64,000 nucleotides of DNA from Bailinhaonella thermotolerans (GTDB lineage Bacteria; Actinomycetota; Actinomycetes; Streptosporangiales; Streptosporangiaceae), in NCBI RefSeq assembly GCF_003594875.1, contig NZ_QZEY01000010.1:186001-250000 (forward strand). The letters are read 5' to 3'. Shown here piece by piece: positions 18,810-27,482 of the stretch. Numbering within the stretch: the stretch's first letter is position 1; every line of letters begins with the position of its first letter. Position numbers and translations under genes: made by a program. The notes under the pieces were generated by a model that saw only the letters and a program-made list of their open reading frames with translations, made no database searches and was not told the origin of the DNA.

Positions 18810-19747
18810 GTGACCACGTCCTTCCACTCGGACGTCCCCGAGACGCCGGAGACTCCCCCGCCGCGCTCCGCGACCGGGATCACCACCGGCTCGTTCACCG
18901 GCCCGGCCCCGGGGTGGGCGCCCGGCCGGGCGGCCGGCTTGTGCCCGGGCAGCTCGCCCGCCCTCTCGTCGGGCTCGGCCGCCGTCTCCCCGGCGGGCCG
19001 GTCCTCGCCGAGGTCCCCGTCCGTCCACGTCTGCCCGCCGCCGCGCCGCCGCGCCCGGGGCCGGGGCAGGTCCAGCCCGGTCCGGGGGCCCACTCCCGGA
19101 CCGGAGTCCTCGTCCTCGCCGTCCTCCCGGCCGGCGTCCGCCCCGGGCGCGGTCTCCCGCCGCGCCTGGCCGTCGTCCCCGCTCGCGGCGCCCGCCGTAT
19201 CGGACGCGCCCCCGGTGCCCGCCGTACCGGGCGGGTCGGCCGGGCCGGGGGCGGGGGGCGCGGGCTCCGGCGCGGCGGCCGGGGACCCGCCGGGGCCGGC
19301 GAAGCGCTTGGCGAATTCGGAGAAGTCGGCGCTGCGCCAGCGCTGGGGCCGCATCCAGACGGTGATGTCGGAGGTGAGCTGGTCTCCGGTGGCGTCCAGG
19401 TACCGGACTGCCTCGTCGGGCGGCAGGTAGCGCAGGGCCAGCGCCTCGCGCTCCACCGGGTCCGCCGGGTCGCTCAGGTCCACGATGGGCCCCTCGACGC
19501 TCACGTAGCGGTACGGCGGCCGCTCGTCCTGCACGCACAGGCTGAAGCGGCCCGCCTGCCGCAGGAGCCGGGTCTTCACCGCGTCCCTGGGCGTCTGCAC
19601 GACCAGCGTCCCGTCCGGGGTGTACCGGTACCAGACGGGGACCAGCAGCGGCGCGGCGTCCCCGCGGCCGTCCTCGACGCCGAGTACGCCCACGCGGACG
19701 TCGGCGAGGAATCTCTCGCGTTCGTGGCGGTGCATGGCAGGGAGCAT
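18806..19747 (-). CDS. PPOX-family flavin/F420 split-barrel protein with long disordered tail
   Basis: 313 residues. Residues 1-150 are a pyridoxamine-5'-phosphate-oxidase-like split barrel (RERFLADVRVGVLGVED, PLLVPVWYRYTPDGTLVVQT, KTRLLRQAGRFSLCVQDERPPYRYVSVEG). Such barrels bind FMN or F420 and reduce or oxidise small molecules. The remaining ~150 residues are Pro/Ala/Gly/Asp-rich and look disordered, which is unusual for this family. GGAGGATCCC precedes ATG 19747. Its stop overlaps the A-T-R start, so the two proteins are made together. I infer a redox tailoring step in the same pathway. Confidence 0.85.
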   Translation of the reverse strand: MLPAMHRHERERFLADVRVGVLGVEDGRGDAAPLLVPVWYRYTPDGTLVVQTPRDAVKTRLLRQAGRFSLCVQDERPPYRYVSVEGPIVDLSDPADPVEREALALRYLPPDEAVRYLDATGDQLTSDITVWMRPQRWRSADFSEFAKRFAGPGGSPAAAPEPAPPAPGPADPPGTAGTGGASDTAGAASGDDGQARRETAPGADAGREDGEDEDSGPGVGPRTGLDLPRPRARRRGGGQTWTDGDLGEDRPAGETAAEPDERAGELPGHKPAARPGAHPGAGPVNEPVVIPVAERGGGVSGVSGTSEWKDVVT

Positions 19748-19830
19748 GGGATCCTCCGATTCGGACTTTCGGGCCGGACGGCGCCGGGTGCCCGCCGCCC
19801 GCGCGCCTGGCGGCGCCGTACGGCATCCGC

Positions 19831-20583
19831 TCAGTCCGCCGGGGCGAGTTCGCGGGCGGGATCGGGGGCGAGGCCGGGGACGGGTTCGCGGGCGGGGTCC
19901 CGGGCGGGGTCATCGGTGGGATCGCGGTCCCGACCGGCTTCGCGTCCCGGATCACGCCCCCGATCACGTCCCGGATCACGACCTGGATCACGACCTGGAT
20001 CACGACCTGGATCACGACCTGGATCACGACCTGGATCGCGGCCTGGATCATGGCCGGGATCGCGGTCGCGGGAAGCCGGGGCGGGTTCGGGCGCGGAGTC
20101 CGGGGCGGGGACGCGGGGCCGGTGCTCGGCCGCGTTGACGTGGGTCTCGTCCACCCGCACCCGGGTCACGACGGCGCCCGGCGCGTGCTCCTGCCGGTCC
20201 AGGATGTCCTGGGCCACCCGGCCGAGCAGGACCGCGACGGCCTCGACCGTCGGGTACGGCAGGCCGGCGGCGTACCGTTCCGCGCCCTCCGGCGAGGCGG
20301 CGCCGAACCTGAACGTCTTGCTGCCCAGCTCGCGCAGGACCGCCGCGAGGGGGTCCCGCGCGCCGAGCATGGCGCCGTGGTCGAGGTGTTCGTCCACGAA
20401 GGCGCGCAGATCCTTCTTGAAGGGGCCGAACTCGACGACGGTGGCGGCCTCGCCCAGCGCGGGCGCGCTGACCTCCACCGTCACCCACCACGAGTGGCCG
20501 TGCAGGTTCACGCACTTGCCCGCGAGATGGGGCAGCCGGTGAGCGGTCTCGAAGTTGTGCCGGACACAGATCTGGTGCGTCAT
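19831..20583 (-). CDS. 6-carboxytetrahydropterin synthase / PTPS-like protein with DPGR-repeat tail
   Basis: 250 residues. Residues 1-155 are a QueD/6-pyruvoyltetrahydropterin synthase fold: zinc ligands His15 (FETAHRL), His28 and His30 (LHGH), catalytic Cys24 (C-x3-HGH), and the pterin-binding Glu in YPTVEAVAV. It should convert dihydroneopterin triphosphate to a carboxy- or pyruvoyl-tetrahydropterin. No other queuosine or preQ0 gene is nearby, so its product probably serves the adjacent PPOX and A-T-R genes (inference). The last ~90 residues are a (DPGR)n-rich tail encoded by a 12-bp minisatellite. GAGG lies 4 nt before ATG 20583. Confidence 0.88.
   Translation of the reverse strand: MTHQICVRHNFETAHRLPHLAGKCVNLHGHSWWVTVEVSAPALGEAATVVEFGPFKKDLRAFVDEHLDHGAMLGARDPLAAVLRELGSKTFRFGAASPEGAERYAAGLPYPTVEAVAVLLGRVAQDILDRQEHAPGAVVTRVRVDETHVNAAEHRPRVPAPDSAPEPAPASRDRDPGHDPGRDPGRDPGRDPGRDPGRDPGRDPGRDRGRDPGREAGRDRDPTDDPARDPAREPVPGLAPDPARELAPAD
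19973..20056. repeat. 12-bp coding minisatellite (DPGR repeats)
   Basis: Seven in-frame units; the first five (19973-20032) are identical copies of GGATCACGACCT and the last two are diverged. On the minus strand they encode DPGR steps in the tail of the pterin synthase-like protein. Copy number may vary between strains. Confidence 0.9.
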
Positions 20584-21226
20584 CACACCTCGCAGAGGAA
20601 ACACCGCGCCGGATCGGGATCGAGGACGCGCGGAGGACAGCCGGGAGAACGGACCGGAAAAGATCACACGTGGCTCGCGGGTGATATTCACCTGACGCGA
20701 ACCGGATGCTCCGAGGAGCCGATTCGAGCGATCGGCGGACGATGCGCCGCGATGATTCACACAGGGCCCGGAGGCCCACCCCTGATCCAGGCGAACGACC
20801 TCGCCCGCGACGTGCCGACCGGCCCGATCCCCCCGGAGCCGGCCTGAGGCGTTACCTGGGATCGAGTAAAACGTAACCGTCGCCGCCAGCCCCTGACCAG
20901 GCGATTTACCCTGGCTTTGCCAGTTCTTTAACCTCACTCCGAGAGGCGGCTTCAGGGGATGGGAGCGCCGCTCTCCGACATTTCTCCGATGCCGGGCGAA
21001 CCCGTTCGCGCGATTTGACGACGGGTATCGAAGAAGTGGCCCCGGCGATTATCGACGATTCTCCCCGGCCTCATCATGATGACGGAACAGGGGCGTGGAG
21101 AATCGCGCGGAAAGGATCGAGCCGCGCGAATTCCGGGAGCGTCCCCCACGACCCCCTTCCGCGAACGTCCCCCGCGACCGCGCGCCGAGGTTCGCCGGGA
21201 TACTCGCCGCCCGGCCGGGACAAGGG
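20584..21226. other. 643-bp gap without a convincing gene
   Basis: It lies between the pterin synthase-like gene start and the end of the DeoR gene, and is less GC-rich than its surroundings. I see a small dyad CTGGC-TTT-GCCAG (20911-20923) and a 19-codon frame (20959-21018) with no clear Shine-Dalgarno. It presumably holds the promoter of the pterin/PPOX/A-T-R unit. Confidence 0.5.
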
Positions 21227-22024
21227 TCAGACCTTGACGACGCGGACGCCGGCCTCGGAGAAGCGGGTCAGCAGGTCGGGGGCGGCGGTCGAGTCGGTGA
21301 CCAGCACGTCGATCCGGTTGAGCGGGCAGATGCGGGCGAAGGCGCGCTTGCCCAGCTTGGAGCCGTCGGCGACCACGACCACCTGGGCCGCCTTCTCCGC
21401 GATGAGCCGGTTGATCGCGGCCTCGCCCTCGCTGTGCGCGCTCGCGCCGTGCACGAGGTCGAGCGCGTCCACGCCGAGCACGGCGGTGTCCAGTGCGACC
21501 TGCTCCAGCATCGCGACCGCGACCGGCCCGACCAGTTCGTACGACTGGGCGCGGGCCGACCCGCCGGTGGTGACCACGTGCAGGTGCGGCCGCACGACGA
21601 GTTCGTGCGCGATGTTGAGCGCGTTGGTGACCACGGTCAGCGCCGGGCCGCGGTGCTCGGCGCTCAGGTCGGCTCGGGCCGCGAGCGCGCGGGCGACCTC
21701 GGTCGTCGTGGTGCCGCCGTTGAGGCCCACGGTCGAGCCGGGCGTGAGCAGGGCCGCCGCCGCCGCGCCGATGCGCTGCTTCTCCGGGGCGTGCTGGGCC
21801 ACCTTGTACCGCAGCGGCAGGTCGTACGACACGCTGTGCGCCGCCGCCCCGCCCCGGGTCCGGGTGAGGAGCTGCTGCGCGGCCAGGGCGTCGAAGTCCC
21901 GCCGGATCGTGGCGGTCGAGACGTTCAGCTTCTCCGCCGTCTCCTCCACGTCGAGCTGCCCCGTCTCGGCGATCATCTCCAGCAGGACGGTCCAGCGCTC
22001 GTAGCGGTTCACGGCGCCTATCAT
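21227..22024 (-). CDS. DeoR-family repressor
   Basis: 265 residues. The N-terminal winged helix-turn-helix (ERWTVLLEMIAETGQLDVEETAEKLNVSTATIRRDFDAL) is the DeoR signature. The C-terminal sugar-phosphate-sensing domain has TVGLNGGTTTTEVAR, VVTNALNIA, LDTAVLGVDALD and VVVADGSKLGKRAF. It should release DNA when a phosphorylated sugar binds. It is divergent from a DUF5107 gene with a 32-bp dyad between them. A related TGTGCAAAA motif recurs before the ABC sugar transporter, so it likely controls the whole 22-29.4 kb locus. ATG 22024 is used; GTG 22012 is possible. Confidence 0.92.
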   Translation of the reverse strand: MIGAVNRYERWTVLLEMIAETGQLDVEETAEKLNVSTATIRRDFDALAAQQLLTRTRGGAAAHSVSYDLPLRYKVAQHAPEKQRIGAAAAALLTPGSTVGLNGGTTTTEVARALAARADLSAEHRGPALTVVTNALNIAHELVVRPHLHVVTTGGSARAQSYELVGPVAVAMLEQVALDTAVLGVDALDLVHGASAHSEGEAAINRLIAEKAAQVVVVADGSKLGKRAFARICPLNRIDVLVTDSTAAPDLLTRFSEAGVRVVKV

Positions 22025-22056
22025 GCAGGTTCTGCTCACCTTGTGCAAAAACCTGC
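22025..22056. promoter_or_regulatory. DeoR operator candidate 1 (GCAGGTT-N18-AACCTGC)
   Basis: Seven-base inverted arms (22025-22031 and 22050-22056) fill the gap between the divergent DeoR and DUF5107 genes. TGTGCAAAAACCTGC (22042-22056) closely matches TGTGCAAAATCTGC at 24160-24173. Confidence 0.6.
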
Positions 22057-22060
22057 GAAG

Positions 22061-24028
22061 ATGTGCGAAATGCTGCGCCTGTCGTCGATCGTGATCCCCG
22101 TCGCACCGCTCGGCCCGGAGAACCCGCTGCCGCCGCTGCGCACGCTTCCCGACCCCCGGGGCGGCCTGGAGATCTCCGCCGCCGACGCCGAGATGGCCGA
22201 GAACCTCGCGTACGGCCACGCCCGCTCGCTGCTGCCGTACACCTTCCAGGACGGGTACGGCCGGGAGCGCGAGGAGCGCGAGCTGAAGACGGCGGTGCTG
22301 GACAACGGGATCCTGCGGGCGGAGTTCCTGCTGGAGTGGGGCGGGCGGCTGCGCTCGCTCGTCCACGTGCCGACGGGGCGCGAGCTGCTGCACGTGCCGC
22401 CGTTCCTCCAGCTCGCCAACCTGGGGCTGCGCAACGCCTGGTTCCCCGGCGGGGTCGAGTGGAACCTCGGCACGTTCGGGCACACCGCGCTGGCCTGCTC
22501 GCCCGTGCACGCCGTACGGCTGACCAGGCCGGACGGGGTGCCGGTGCTGCGGATGTACGAGTGGGAGCGGATGCGGCGGCTGGTCTACCAGATCGACGCG
22601 TGCCTGCCGCTCGGCTCGCCGGTGCTGCTCGTGCACGTCAAGGTGCTGAACCCGTTCACCGAGGCCGCGCCGCTGTACTGGTGGTCGAACGCCGCCGTGC
22701 CGCAGACCCCCGGCAGCCGCGTGCTCGCCCCGGCCTCCCAGGCGTACCACTTCTCCTACGACGGGCGGCTGCGCCGGGTGCCCGTGCCGTACTGGCGCGA
22801 CGGCGACCAGTCGTACCCGGCGCGGCACGAGCGCGCGGCGGACTTCTTCTACGAGATCCCGGAGGGCGAGCGCCACTGGATCGCCGCGGTGGACGAGTCC
22901 GGCGCGGGCCTGGCCCAGGTCTCCACGGCGGCGCTGCGCGGGCGCAAGACGTTCCGCTGGGGCGAGGGCGACGCCGGCCGCAACTGGCAGGACTGGCTCT
23001 CCGGCCCCGGCCGCCCCTACCTGGAGATCCAGGCCGGCCTGACCCGCACCCAGCTTGAGCACGTACGGCTGGCGCCCCGCTCCTCCCGCTCCTGGACCGA
23101 GGCGTACGGCCTGGTCACCGTCCCCCGCGCGCACGAGCCGTGGGCGGACGCCGTGCCGTCGGCCGCGGCCGCGATCGAGGACCTGATCCCGCGCGAGCGC
23201 CTGGAGGCCGAGCACGCGGCCGCCGTACGGCTCGCGGGCGCGCCGCCGGAGGAGACGCTGCACGTCGGCACCGGGTGGGGGGCGCTGGAGCGGAAGGCGC
23301 TGGGCCGCGGCAGGGCGCTGACGCTGCCGGCGACGCCGTTCACCGACGCCTCGATCGGGCGGGATCAGCAGTCGTGGCTGGCGCTGGTGCGCAAGGGCAC
23401 CATGCCCACGCCCGCCCCGTCGCTGCCGCCCTCGTCCTACACGGTCGGGCCGACCTGGCGGGCGCTGCTGGAGAAGTGCGTGGCCACGCACGGGCCGACC
23501 TGGTTCACGCTGCTGCACCTGGGCGTGAACCTCTACCACGACGGCGACGCCGAGGGCGCGCGGGCGGCCTGGGAAGGGTCGCTGGACTGCGCCGAGAACG
23601 CCTGGGCGCTGCGGAACCTCGCGGTGCTGGAGGAGGACCCCGGGCGCGCCGCCGACCTGTACGTCCGGGCGCACGCGCTGTCGCCCCGGCTGCGGCCGCT
23701 GACCATCGAGACGCTCGTGGCGCTGCTCGCGGCCGGGCGGCCGGACCGGGCGCTGGCCCTGGTGGACCGGCTGGGACGGGACGACCGGTGGCACGGGCGC
23801 GTGCGGATGCTCGAATGCCGCGCGGCGATGCGGGCGGGCGATCTGGCCAGGGCCAAGCGCATCCTGGACGACAGCCTGATCATCGACGACCTGCGCGAGG
23901 GCGAGGACTCCCTGGACGAGCTGTGGTGGGAGTACCGCGAGCACGTCGAGCCCGGCACCGGCGGGGAGCGCGCCCGCGACGAGAACCTCCTGCCCTGCCT
24001 GTACCGCTTCAGCGTCAAGCAGTACTGA
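22061..24028 (+). CDS. DUF5107-domain protein with C-terminal helical repeats (copy A)
   Basis: 655 residues, no signal peptide. Residues ~55-340 are a DUF5107-type beta-sandwich (LLPYTFQDGYGREREERELKTAVL, GGRLRSLVHVPTGRELLHVPPFLQLANLGLRNAWFPGGVEWNLG). Residues ~480-640 are TPR-like helices ending DDLREGEDSLDELWWEYREH. The biochemical role is unknown; the family is thought to resemble mutarotase-like sugar-binding folds. It is clearly paralogous to the gene at 27483 over its whole length. ATG 22061 or 22070 could be the start. It is divergent from DeoR and upstream of a sugar ABC transporter, so a role in carbohydrate processing is inferred. Confidence 0.82.
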   Translation: MCEMLRLSSIVIPVAPLGPENPLPPLRTLPDPRGGLEISAADAEMAENLAYGHARSLLPYTFQDGYGREREERELKTAVLDNGILRAEFLLEWGGRLRSLVHVPTGRELLHVPPFLQLANLGLRNAWFPGGVEWNLGTFGHTALACSPVHAVRLTRPDGVPVLRMYEWERMRRLVYQIDACLPLGSPVLLVHVKVLNPFTEAAPLYWWSNAAVPQTPGSRVLAPASQAYHFSYDGRLRRVPVPYWRDGDQSYPARHERAADFFYEIPEGERHWIAAVDESGAGLAQVSTAALRGRKTFRWGEGDAGRNWQDWLSGPGRPYLEIQAGLTRTQLEHVRLAPRSSRSWTEAYGLVTVPRAHEPWADAVPSAAAAIEDLIPRERLEAEHAAAVRLAGAPPEETLHVGTGWGALERKALGRGRALTLPATPFTDASIGRDQQSWLALVRKGTMPTPAPSLPPSSYTVGPTWRALLEKCVATHGPTWFTLLHLGVNLYHDGDAEGARAAWEGSLDCAENAWALRNLAVLEEDPGRAADLYVRAHALSPRLRPLTIETLVALLAAGRPDRALALVDRLGRDDRWHGRVRMLECRAAMRAGDLARAKRILDDSLIIDDLREGEDSLDELWWEYREHVEPGTGGERARDENLLPCLYRFSVKQY

Positions 24029-24141
24029 GACTCCCCGCCCCCGTCCCGCTCCAGGCCCCGCCGGGCCGTCTCTCCTCGTACGGCTCGCGCGTTGCGCGCC
24101 CGCGCCACGCAGCGTTCTCGCTCGTTTCCCAGCATTCCATG

Positions 24142-24173
24142 CACGAAGTTGCAACTTCGTGTGCAAAATCTGC
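24142..24173. promoter_or_regulatory. DeoR operator candidate 2: perfect 20-bp palindrome plus TGTGCAAAA motif
   Basis: CACGAAGTTG/CAACTTCGTG (24142-24161) is a perfect palindrome. It runs into TGTGCAAAATCTGC (24160-24173), shared with the DeoR-DUF5107 intergenic dyad. It lies ~100 bp before the sugar-binding protein gene. Confidence 0.65.
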
Positions 24174-24213
24174 AGTTTAGAGCACCAGATATCAAATCGT
24201 TGCATCCGGTGGC

Positions 24214-24243
24214 TTGTTCGGCGGTTTTGCCCGCCCGTATGGT
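24214..24243 (+). promoter_or_regulatory. Promoter of the sugar ABC operon (TTGTTC-18-TATGGT)
   Basis: TTGTTC at 24214-24219 and TATGGT at 24238-24243, followed by AAAGGTG and ATG 24276. It is downstream of the palindromic operator. Confidence 0.45.
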
Positions 24244-24275
24244 CCGGGCAGATCTCTCCCGAAAGGTGATGCGAT

Positions 24276-25568
24276 ATGCGCGGACCGAAGATCGTGGCGG
24301 CCGGCGTGATGGCCGCGCTGGCCCTGGCCGCATGCGGGGGCTCCCCCTCCGAGAACGGCTCCGCCGAGGGCGGGGGGAAGGGAGAGTTCACGTACTGGTC
24401 GATGTGGCGGGCCGACGAGCCGCAGGCCAAGGTGATCAAGGCCGCGATCGACAGGTTCCAGGCCGAGACGGGCACCAAGGTCAAGGTCGAGTGGCAGGGC
24501 CGCGACATCAAGGTCAAGATCGGCCCCGCGATCGCCGCCGGAAAGGCCCCCGACCTGTGGGACAACGCCGCCGACGTCGTCTCGACCACCGTGGTCACCG
24601 GGCAGGCGGCCGACCTGTCCTCGGTGTTCGACTCCCAGGTCCCGGGCGAGGGCAAGAAGGTGTCGGAGCTGATCGACACCAAGCTCGTCGACACGCTGCC
24701 CAAGGACCCGTCCGGCAGCACCAAGTGGCTGGTGCCGTACGAGCTGATCTCGACCGGCTGGTTCTACAACGCGGCCGACAAGGACCTCGCCGAGCAGCCG
24801 AAGACCTGGGACGAGCTGATCAAGCTCTGTGACGCCCTCAAGGCCAAGGACAAGCCGTGCCTGGCCTCCGACGGCGAGCTCATGTGGGAGAACTTCCTGA
24901 CGCTGGACCTCCTGCTGGTCCGCGACAACGGCGCGGGCACCCTCGCCAAGATCTTCGAGGACAAGAGCGGCGCCGGCTGGGACGCCCCGGGCGTGCTGGA
25001 GTCGGCCAAGCGCATGGAGCAGCTCGTCAAGGGCGGCTACCTGATCAAGGGCTACGACGCCAGCAAGTACCCCGCGCAGCAGACCAACTGGGCGCAGGGC
25101 AAGGCCGCGTTCCTGTCGAACGGGAGCTGGGTCGCCGCCGAGGTCTCCACGCTCGTCGGCCCGGACTGGAAGATGGGCGCGCTCCAGATCCCGCCGACCA
25201 AGGGCGGCAACACCGAGGTGAACGTCTCCCTGATCGGCTTCTCGGTGCCGAAGAAGGCCGAGAACCCCGAGCCGGCCAAGAGGTTCATCTCCTACTTCAT
25301 CAAGAAGGACAACCTGGAGAAGATCGCCACCGAGGCGAAGAACATCACCCCGCGCGCCGACATCCCGGCCCCGGCGGAGCTGGCCGACGTGCAGAAGCAG
25401 CTCTCGTCCAACCCCGTGCGGCCGGTCCTGGACAACCTGCCCCGTGAGTACAACCAGAAGGTGCTGTTCCCGGCCTTCCTGGAGATGTGGCACGGCAAGA
25501 TCTCGGCGCAGGAGTTCGTCGCCAAGGCCAAGGAAGCCCACGTCCAGTACTGGAAGACCGCGGGCTGA
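24276..25568 (+). CDS. Family 1 extracellular solute-binding lipoprotein (sugar importer)
   Basis: 430 residues. Its lipoprotein signal is GVMAALALAACGG (acylated Cys in LAAC). SBP family 1 features follow: FTYWSMWRADEPQAKVIKAAIDRFQAETGTKVKVEWQGRD, then TKWLVPYELISTGWFYNAAD, WAQGKAAFLSNGSWVAAEV and FSVPKKAENPEPAKRFISYF. It captures a sugar or oligosaccharide outside the cell for the two permeases that follow. AAAGGTG precedes ATG 24276, and the stop overlaps the next ATG by one base (TGATG). No ATPase is encoded here, so the importer probably uses a shared MsiK-type ATPase elsewhere, as is common in actinobacteria. Confidence 0.93.
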   Translation: MRGPKIVAAGVMAALALAACGGSPSENGSAEGGGKGEFTYWSMWRADEPQAKVIKAAIDRFQAETGTKVKVEWQGRDIKVKIGPAIAAGKAPDLWDNAADVVSTTVVTGQAADLSSVFDSQVPGEGKKVSELIDTKLVDTLPKDPSGSTKWLVPYELISTGWFYNAADKDLAEQPKTWDELIKLCDALKAKDKPCLASDGELMWENFLTLDLLLVRDNGAGTLAKIFEDKSGAGWDAPGVLESAKRMEQLVKGGYLIKGYDASKYPAQQTNWAQGKAAFLSNGSWVAAEVSTLVGPDWKMGALQIPPTKGGNTEVNVSLIGFSVPKKAENPEPAKRFISYFIKKDNLEKIATEAKNITPRADIPAPAELADVQKQLSSNPVRPVLDNLPREYNQKVLFPAFLEMWHGKISAQEFVAKAKEAHVQYWKTAG

Positions 25569-26539
25569 TGACGGCCACGCTCACCCCGGCTCCGGAGAAG
25601 GCCCCGCGCAGGGCGCGAGCCTCCTCCGGGGCCTCCCGGCGCCGCGACAGCGGCCCGCTGGAACGCCAGCAGTCCCGCCTGTTCTGGCCGTTCGTCGCCC
25701 CCGCCCTGCTGGTGTACGGCCTGCTCTTCCTCGCGCCGATCGCGTACGCCGCCTGGACCAGCCTCTACCGCTGGGACGGCATGGGCGAGATGGAGTGGCA
25801 GGGGCTCAAGAACTACTGGATCCTGTGGAACGACCCCAACTTCGCCTCCTCGATCGTCAACACGCTGAAGATCCTCGTCATCGGCGGCGTGATCACGTTC
25901 CTGTGCAGTTTCCTGCTCACGCTGGTGCTGCGCGAGATGCGGGCCAAGCTCTTCGCGCGGTCGGTGCTCTTCTTCCCGAACCTGGTCAACGCGATGGTCT
26001 TCGGCGCGGTGGCGGGCTTCCTGTTCAGCCCCGACGGGCCGGTCAACGCCGTGCTCGGCTGGGTCGGCGTGGAGACGCCGCCCAAGTGGCTGGGCACGGA
26101 CAACGTCTTCACGCTGATCATGGCCACGCTGATCTGGACCGCCACCGGCTACTACACGACGATCATCATGGCCGCCGTGGACCAGATCCCGCCCTACCTG
26201 TACGAGGCGGCGGAACTGGAGGGCGCGAGCGCCTGGCAGCGGCTCCGCCACGTCACGATCCCGCTGGCCTGGGACGTGATCACGGTCTGCGCCGTGCTCT
26301 GGACCGTCAGCTCGGTCAAGGTGTTCGAGCTGATCCTGCTGTTCGGCGGGAGCAACGCCGCCGAGCCGCCGATGCAGACCTGGACCACCGCCGTGTACGT
26401 CTACGCCAGCGTGTTCCCGACCGGCTCGGTGCCCAAGCTGGGCCTGGCCTCGGCGGCGGCGCTGGTCAGCCTGGTCATGGTCGGCCTGTTCACCGTGCTG
26501 CTGCGCCGGCTCATGCGGCGCGACCCGATCCGGTACTGA
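25568..26539 (+). CDS. Sugar ABC transporter permease 1 (MalF/UgpA-like)
   Basis: 323 residues. After a basic, Ser-rich cytoplasmic leader (~45 residues) there are six membrane helices starting LFWPFVAPALLVYGLLFLAPIAYAAW. The EAA loop YEAAELEGASAWQRLRHVTIPLAW contacts the ATPase. KNYWILWNDPNFASSIVNTLKI is typical of CUT1 permeases. The start overlaps the SBP stop, so translation is coupled. It partners with the permease at 26550. Confidence 0.93.
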   Translation: MTATLTPAPEKAPRRARASSGASRRRDSGPLERQQSRLFWPFVAPALLVYGLLFLAPIAYAAWTSLYRWDGMGEMEWQGLKNYWILWNDPNFASSIVNTLKILVIGGVITFLCSFLLTLVLREMRAKLFARSVLFFPNLVNAMVFGAVAGFLFSPDGPVNAVLGWVGVETPPKWLGTDNVFTLIMATLIWTATGYYTTIIMAAVDQIPPYLYEAAELEGASAWQRLRHVTIPLAWDVITVCAVLWTVSSVKVFELILLFGGSNAAEPPMQTWTTAVYVYASVFPTGSVPKLGLASAAALVSLVMVGLFTVLLRRLMRRDPIRY

Positions 26540-26549
26540 AGGGGCGACC

Positions 26550-27392
26550 GTGACGATCTCGAAGAAGCGCTCTCCGCTCCGCGTCGCCGGCCTGGCCATC
26601 GTCTGGCTCATCGTCGCCGCCGACATCGCCCTGCTGATCTGGATCTTCCTGACCTCGCTCCGGGACACCAAGGACATCTTCGCCCGGCCGTTCGCCCTGC
26701 CCACCTCCGCCGAGCTGGGCAACTACGCGAACGCCTGGGGCGAGGGCGGGTTCGGCGCCGCCGCGCTCAGCAGCGTCCTGCTCGCGGTGGTGTCCTCGAT
26801 CGCCGCCGTGGCGATCTCCGCGCCCGCGGCGTACATGCTGGCGCGCCGCCGTACGCGCACGTCGAACTCGATCACGATGCTGTTCGCGATGGGGCTCGGC
26901 GTGCCCGGGCAGGTGCTGCTGGTGCCGCTGTTCGTCGCGATGGCCTCGGTCGGGCTCGTGGACACCTACACCGGCCTGAACCTGATCTACATCGGGCTGG
27001 CGCTGCCGTTCACCGTCTACCTGCTCACCGGGTTCTTCGCCGGGGTGCCGCTGGTGCTGGAGGAGGCCGCGGCGATCGACGGCGCGAGCGGGGTGCGCGC
27101 GTTCGTGCGGGTGATCCTGCCGGTGGCGCGCGGCGGGCTGATCACCGCGTTCCTGCTGCACTTCATCGGCTCATGGAACGAGACCCTGTTCGCCATCGCG
27201 TTCATGCAGAGCGACGACAAGGTCACGCTGCCCGTGGCGCTGGTCAACTTCGTGAAGATGCAGCAGTTCAACGGCCTGGACTGGGGGACGATGTTCGCCG
27301 GCATGTGCATCATCCTGGCCCCCATGGTCGCGCTGTTCGCCTGGATGGGCAGCCGCATCATCCAGGGCATGACCGTCGGGATCGGCAAGTAG
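26550..27392 (+). CDS. Sugar ABC transporter permease 2 (MalG/UgpE-like)
   Basis: 280 residues with six membrane helices. The EAA loop is EEAAAIDGASGVRAFVRVILPVARGGLITAFLLHFIGSWNETLFA, as in MalG-type CUT1 permeases, and the C-terminal GMTVGIGK is also typical. GTG 26550 follows GAAGGGG by 6 nt. It completes the membrane channel with the gene upstream, 10 bp away. Confidence 0.93.
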   Translation: MTISKKRSPLRVAGLAIVWLIVAADIALLIWIFLTSLRDTKDIFARPFALPTSAELGNYANAWGEGGFGAAALSSVLLAVVSSIAAVAISAPAAYMLARRRTRTSNSITMLFAMGLGVPGQVLLVPLFVAMASVGLVDTYTGLNLIYIGLALPFTVYLLTGFFAGVPLVLEEAAAIDGASGVRAFVRVILPVARGGLITAFLLHFIGSWNETLFAIAFMQSDDKVTLPVALVNFVKMQQFNGLDWGTMFAGMCIILAPMVALFAWMGSRIIQGMTVGIGK

Positions 27393-27482
27393 GCCGCCCG
27401 TTCCCTGCCGGGCCGCCCGGCCGCTTCCGCCTGCCCTGACGCCGTTCCGGCGTGCCCACGACGACACTCGGGGAGTGCCCAC

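Noticed and set aside
19973-20056. The 12-bp array as a CRISPR or origin iteron array
   Set aside because: Units are contiguous without spacers and lie in frame inside a gene, so this is a coding minisatellite.
19831-20583. A queuosine/preQ0 pathway role for the QueD-like protein
   Set aside because: No QueC, QueE, QueF or GTP cyclohydrolase gene is in the window.
20959-21018. 19-codon plus-strand frame in the 643-bp gap
   Set aside because: No clear Shine-Dalgarno, no coupling to a neighbour and no recognisable features, so not listed as a gene.
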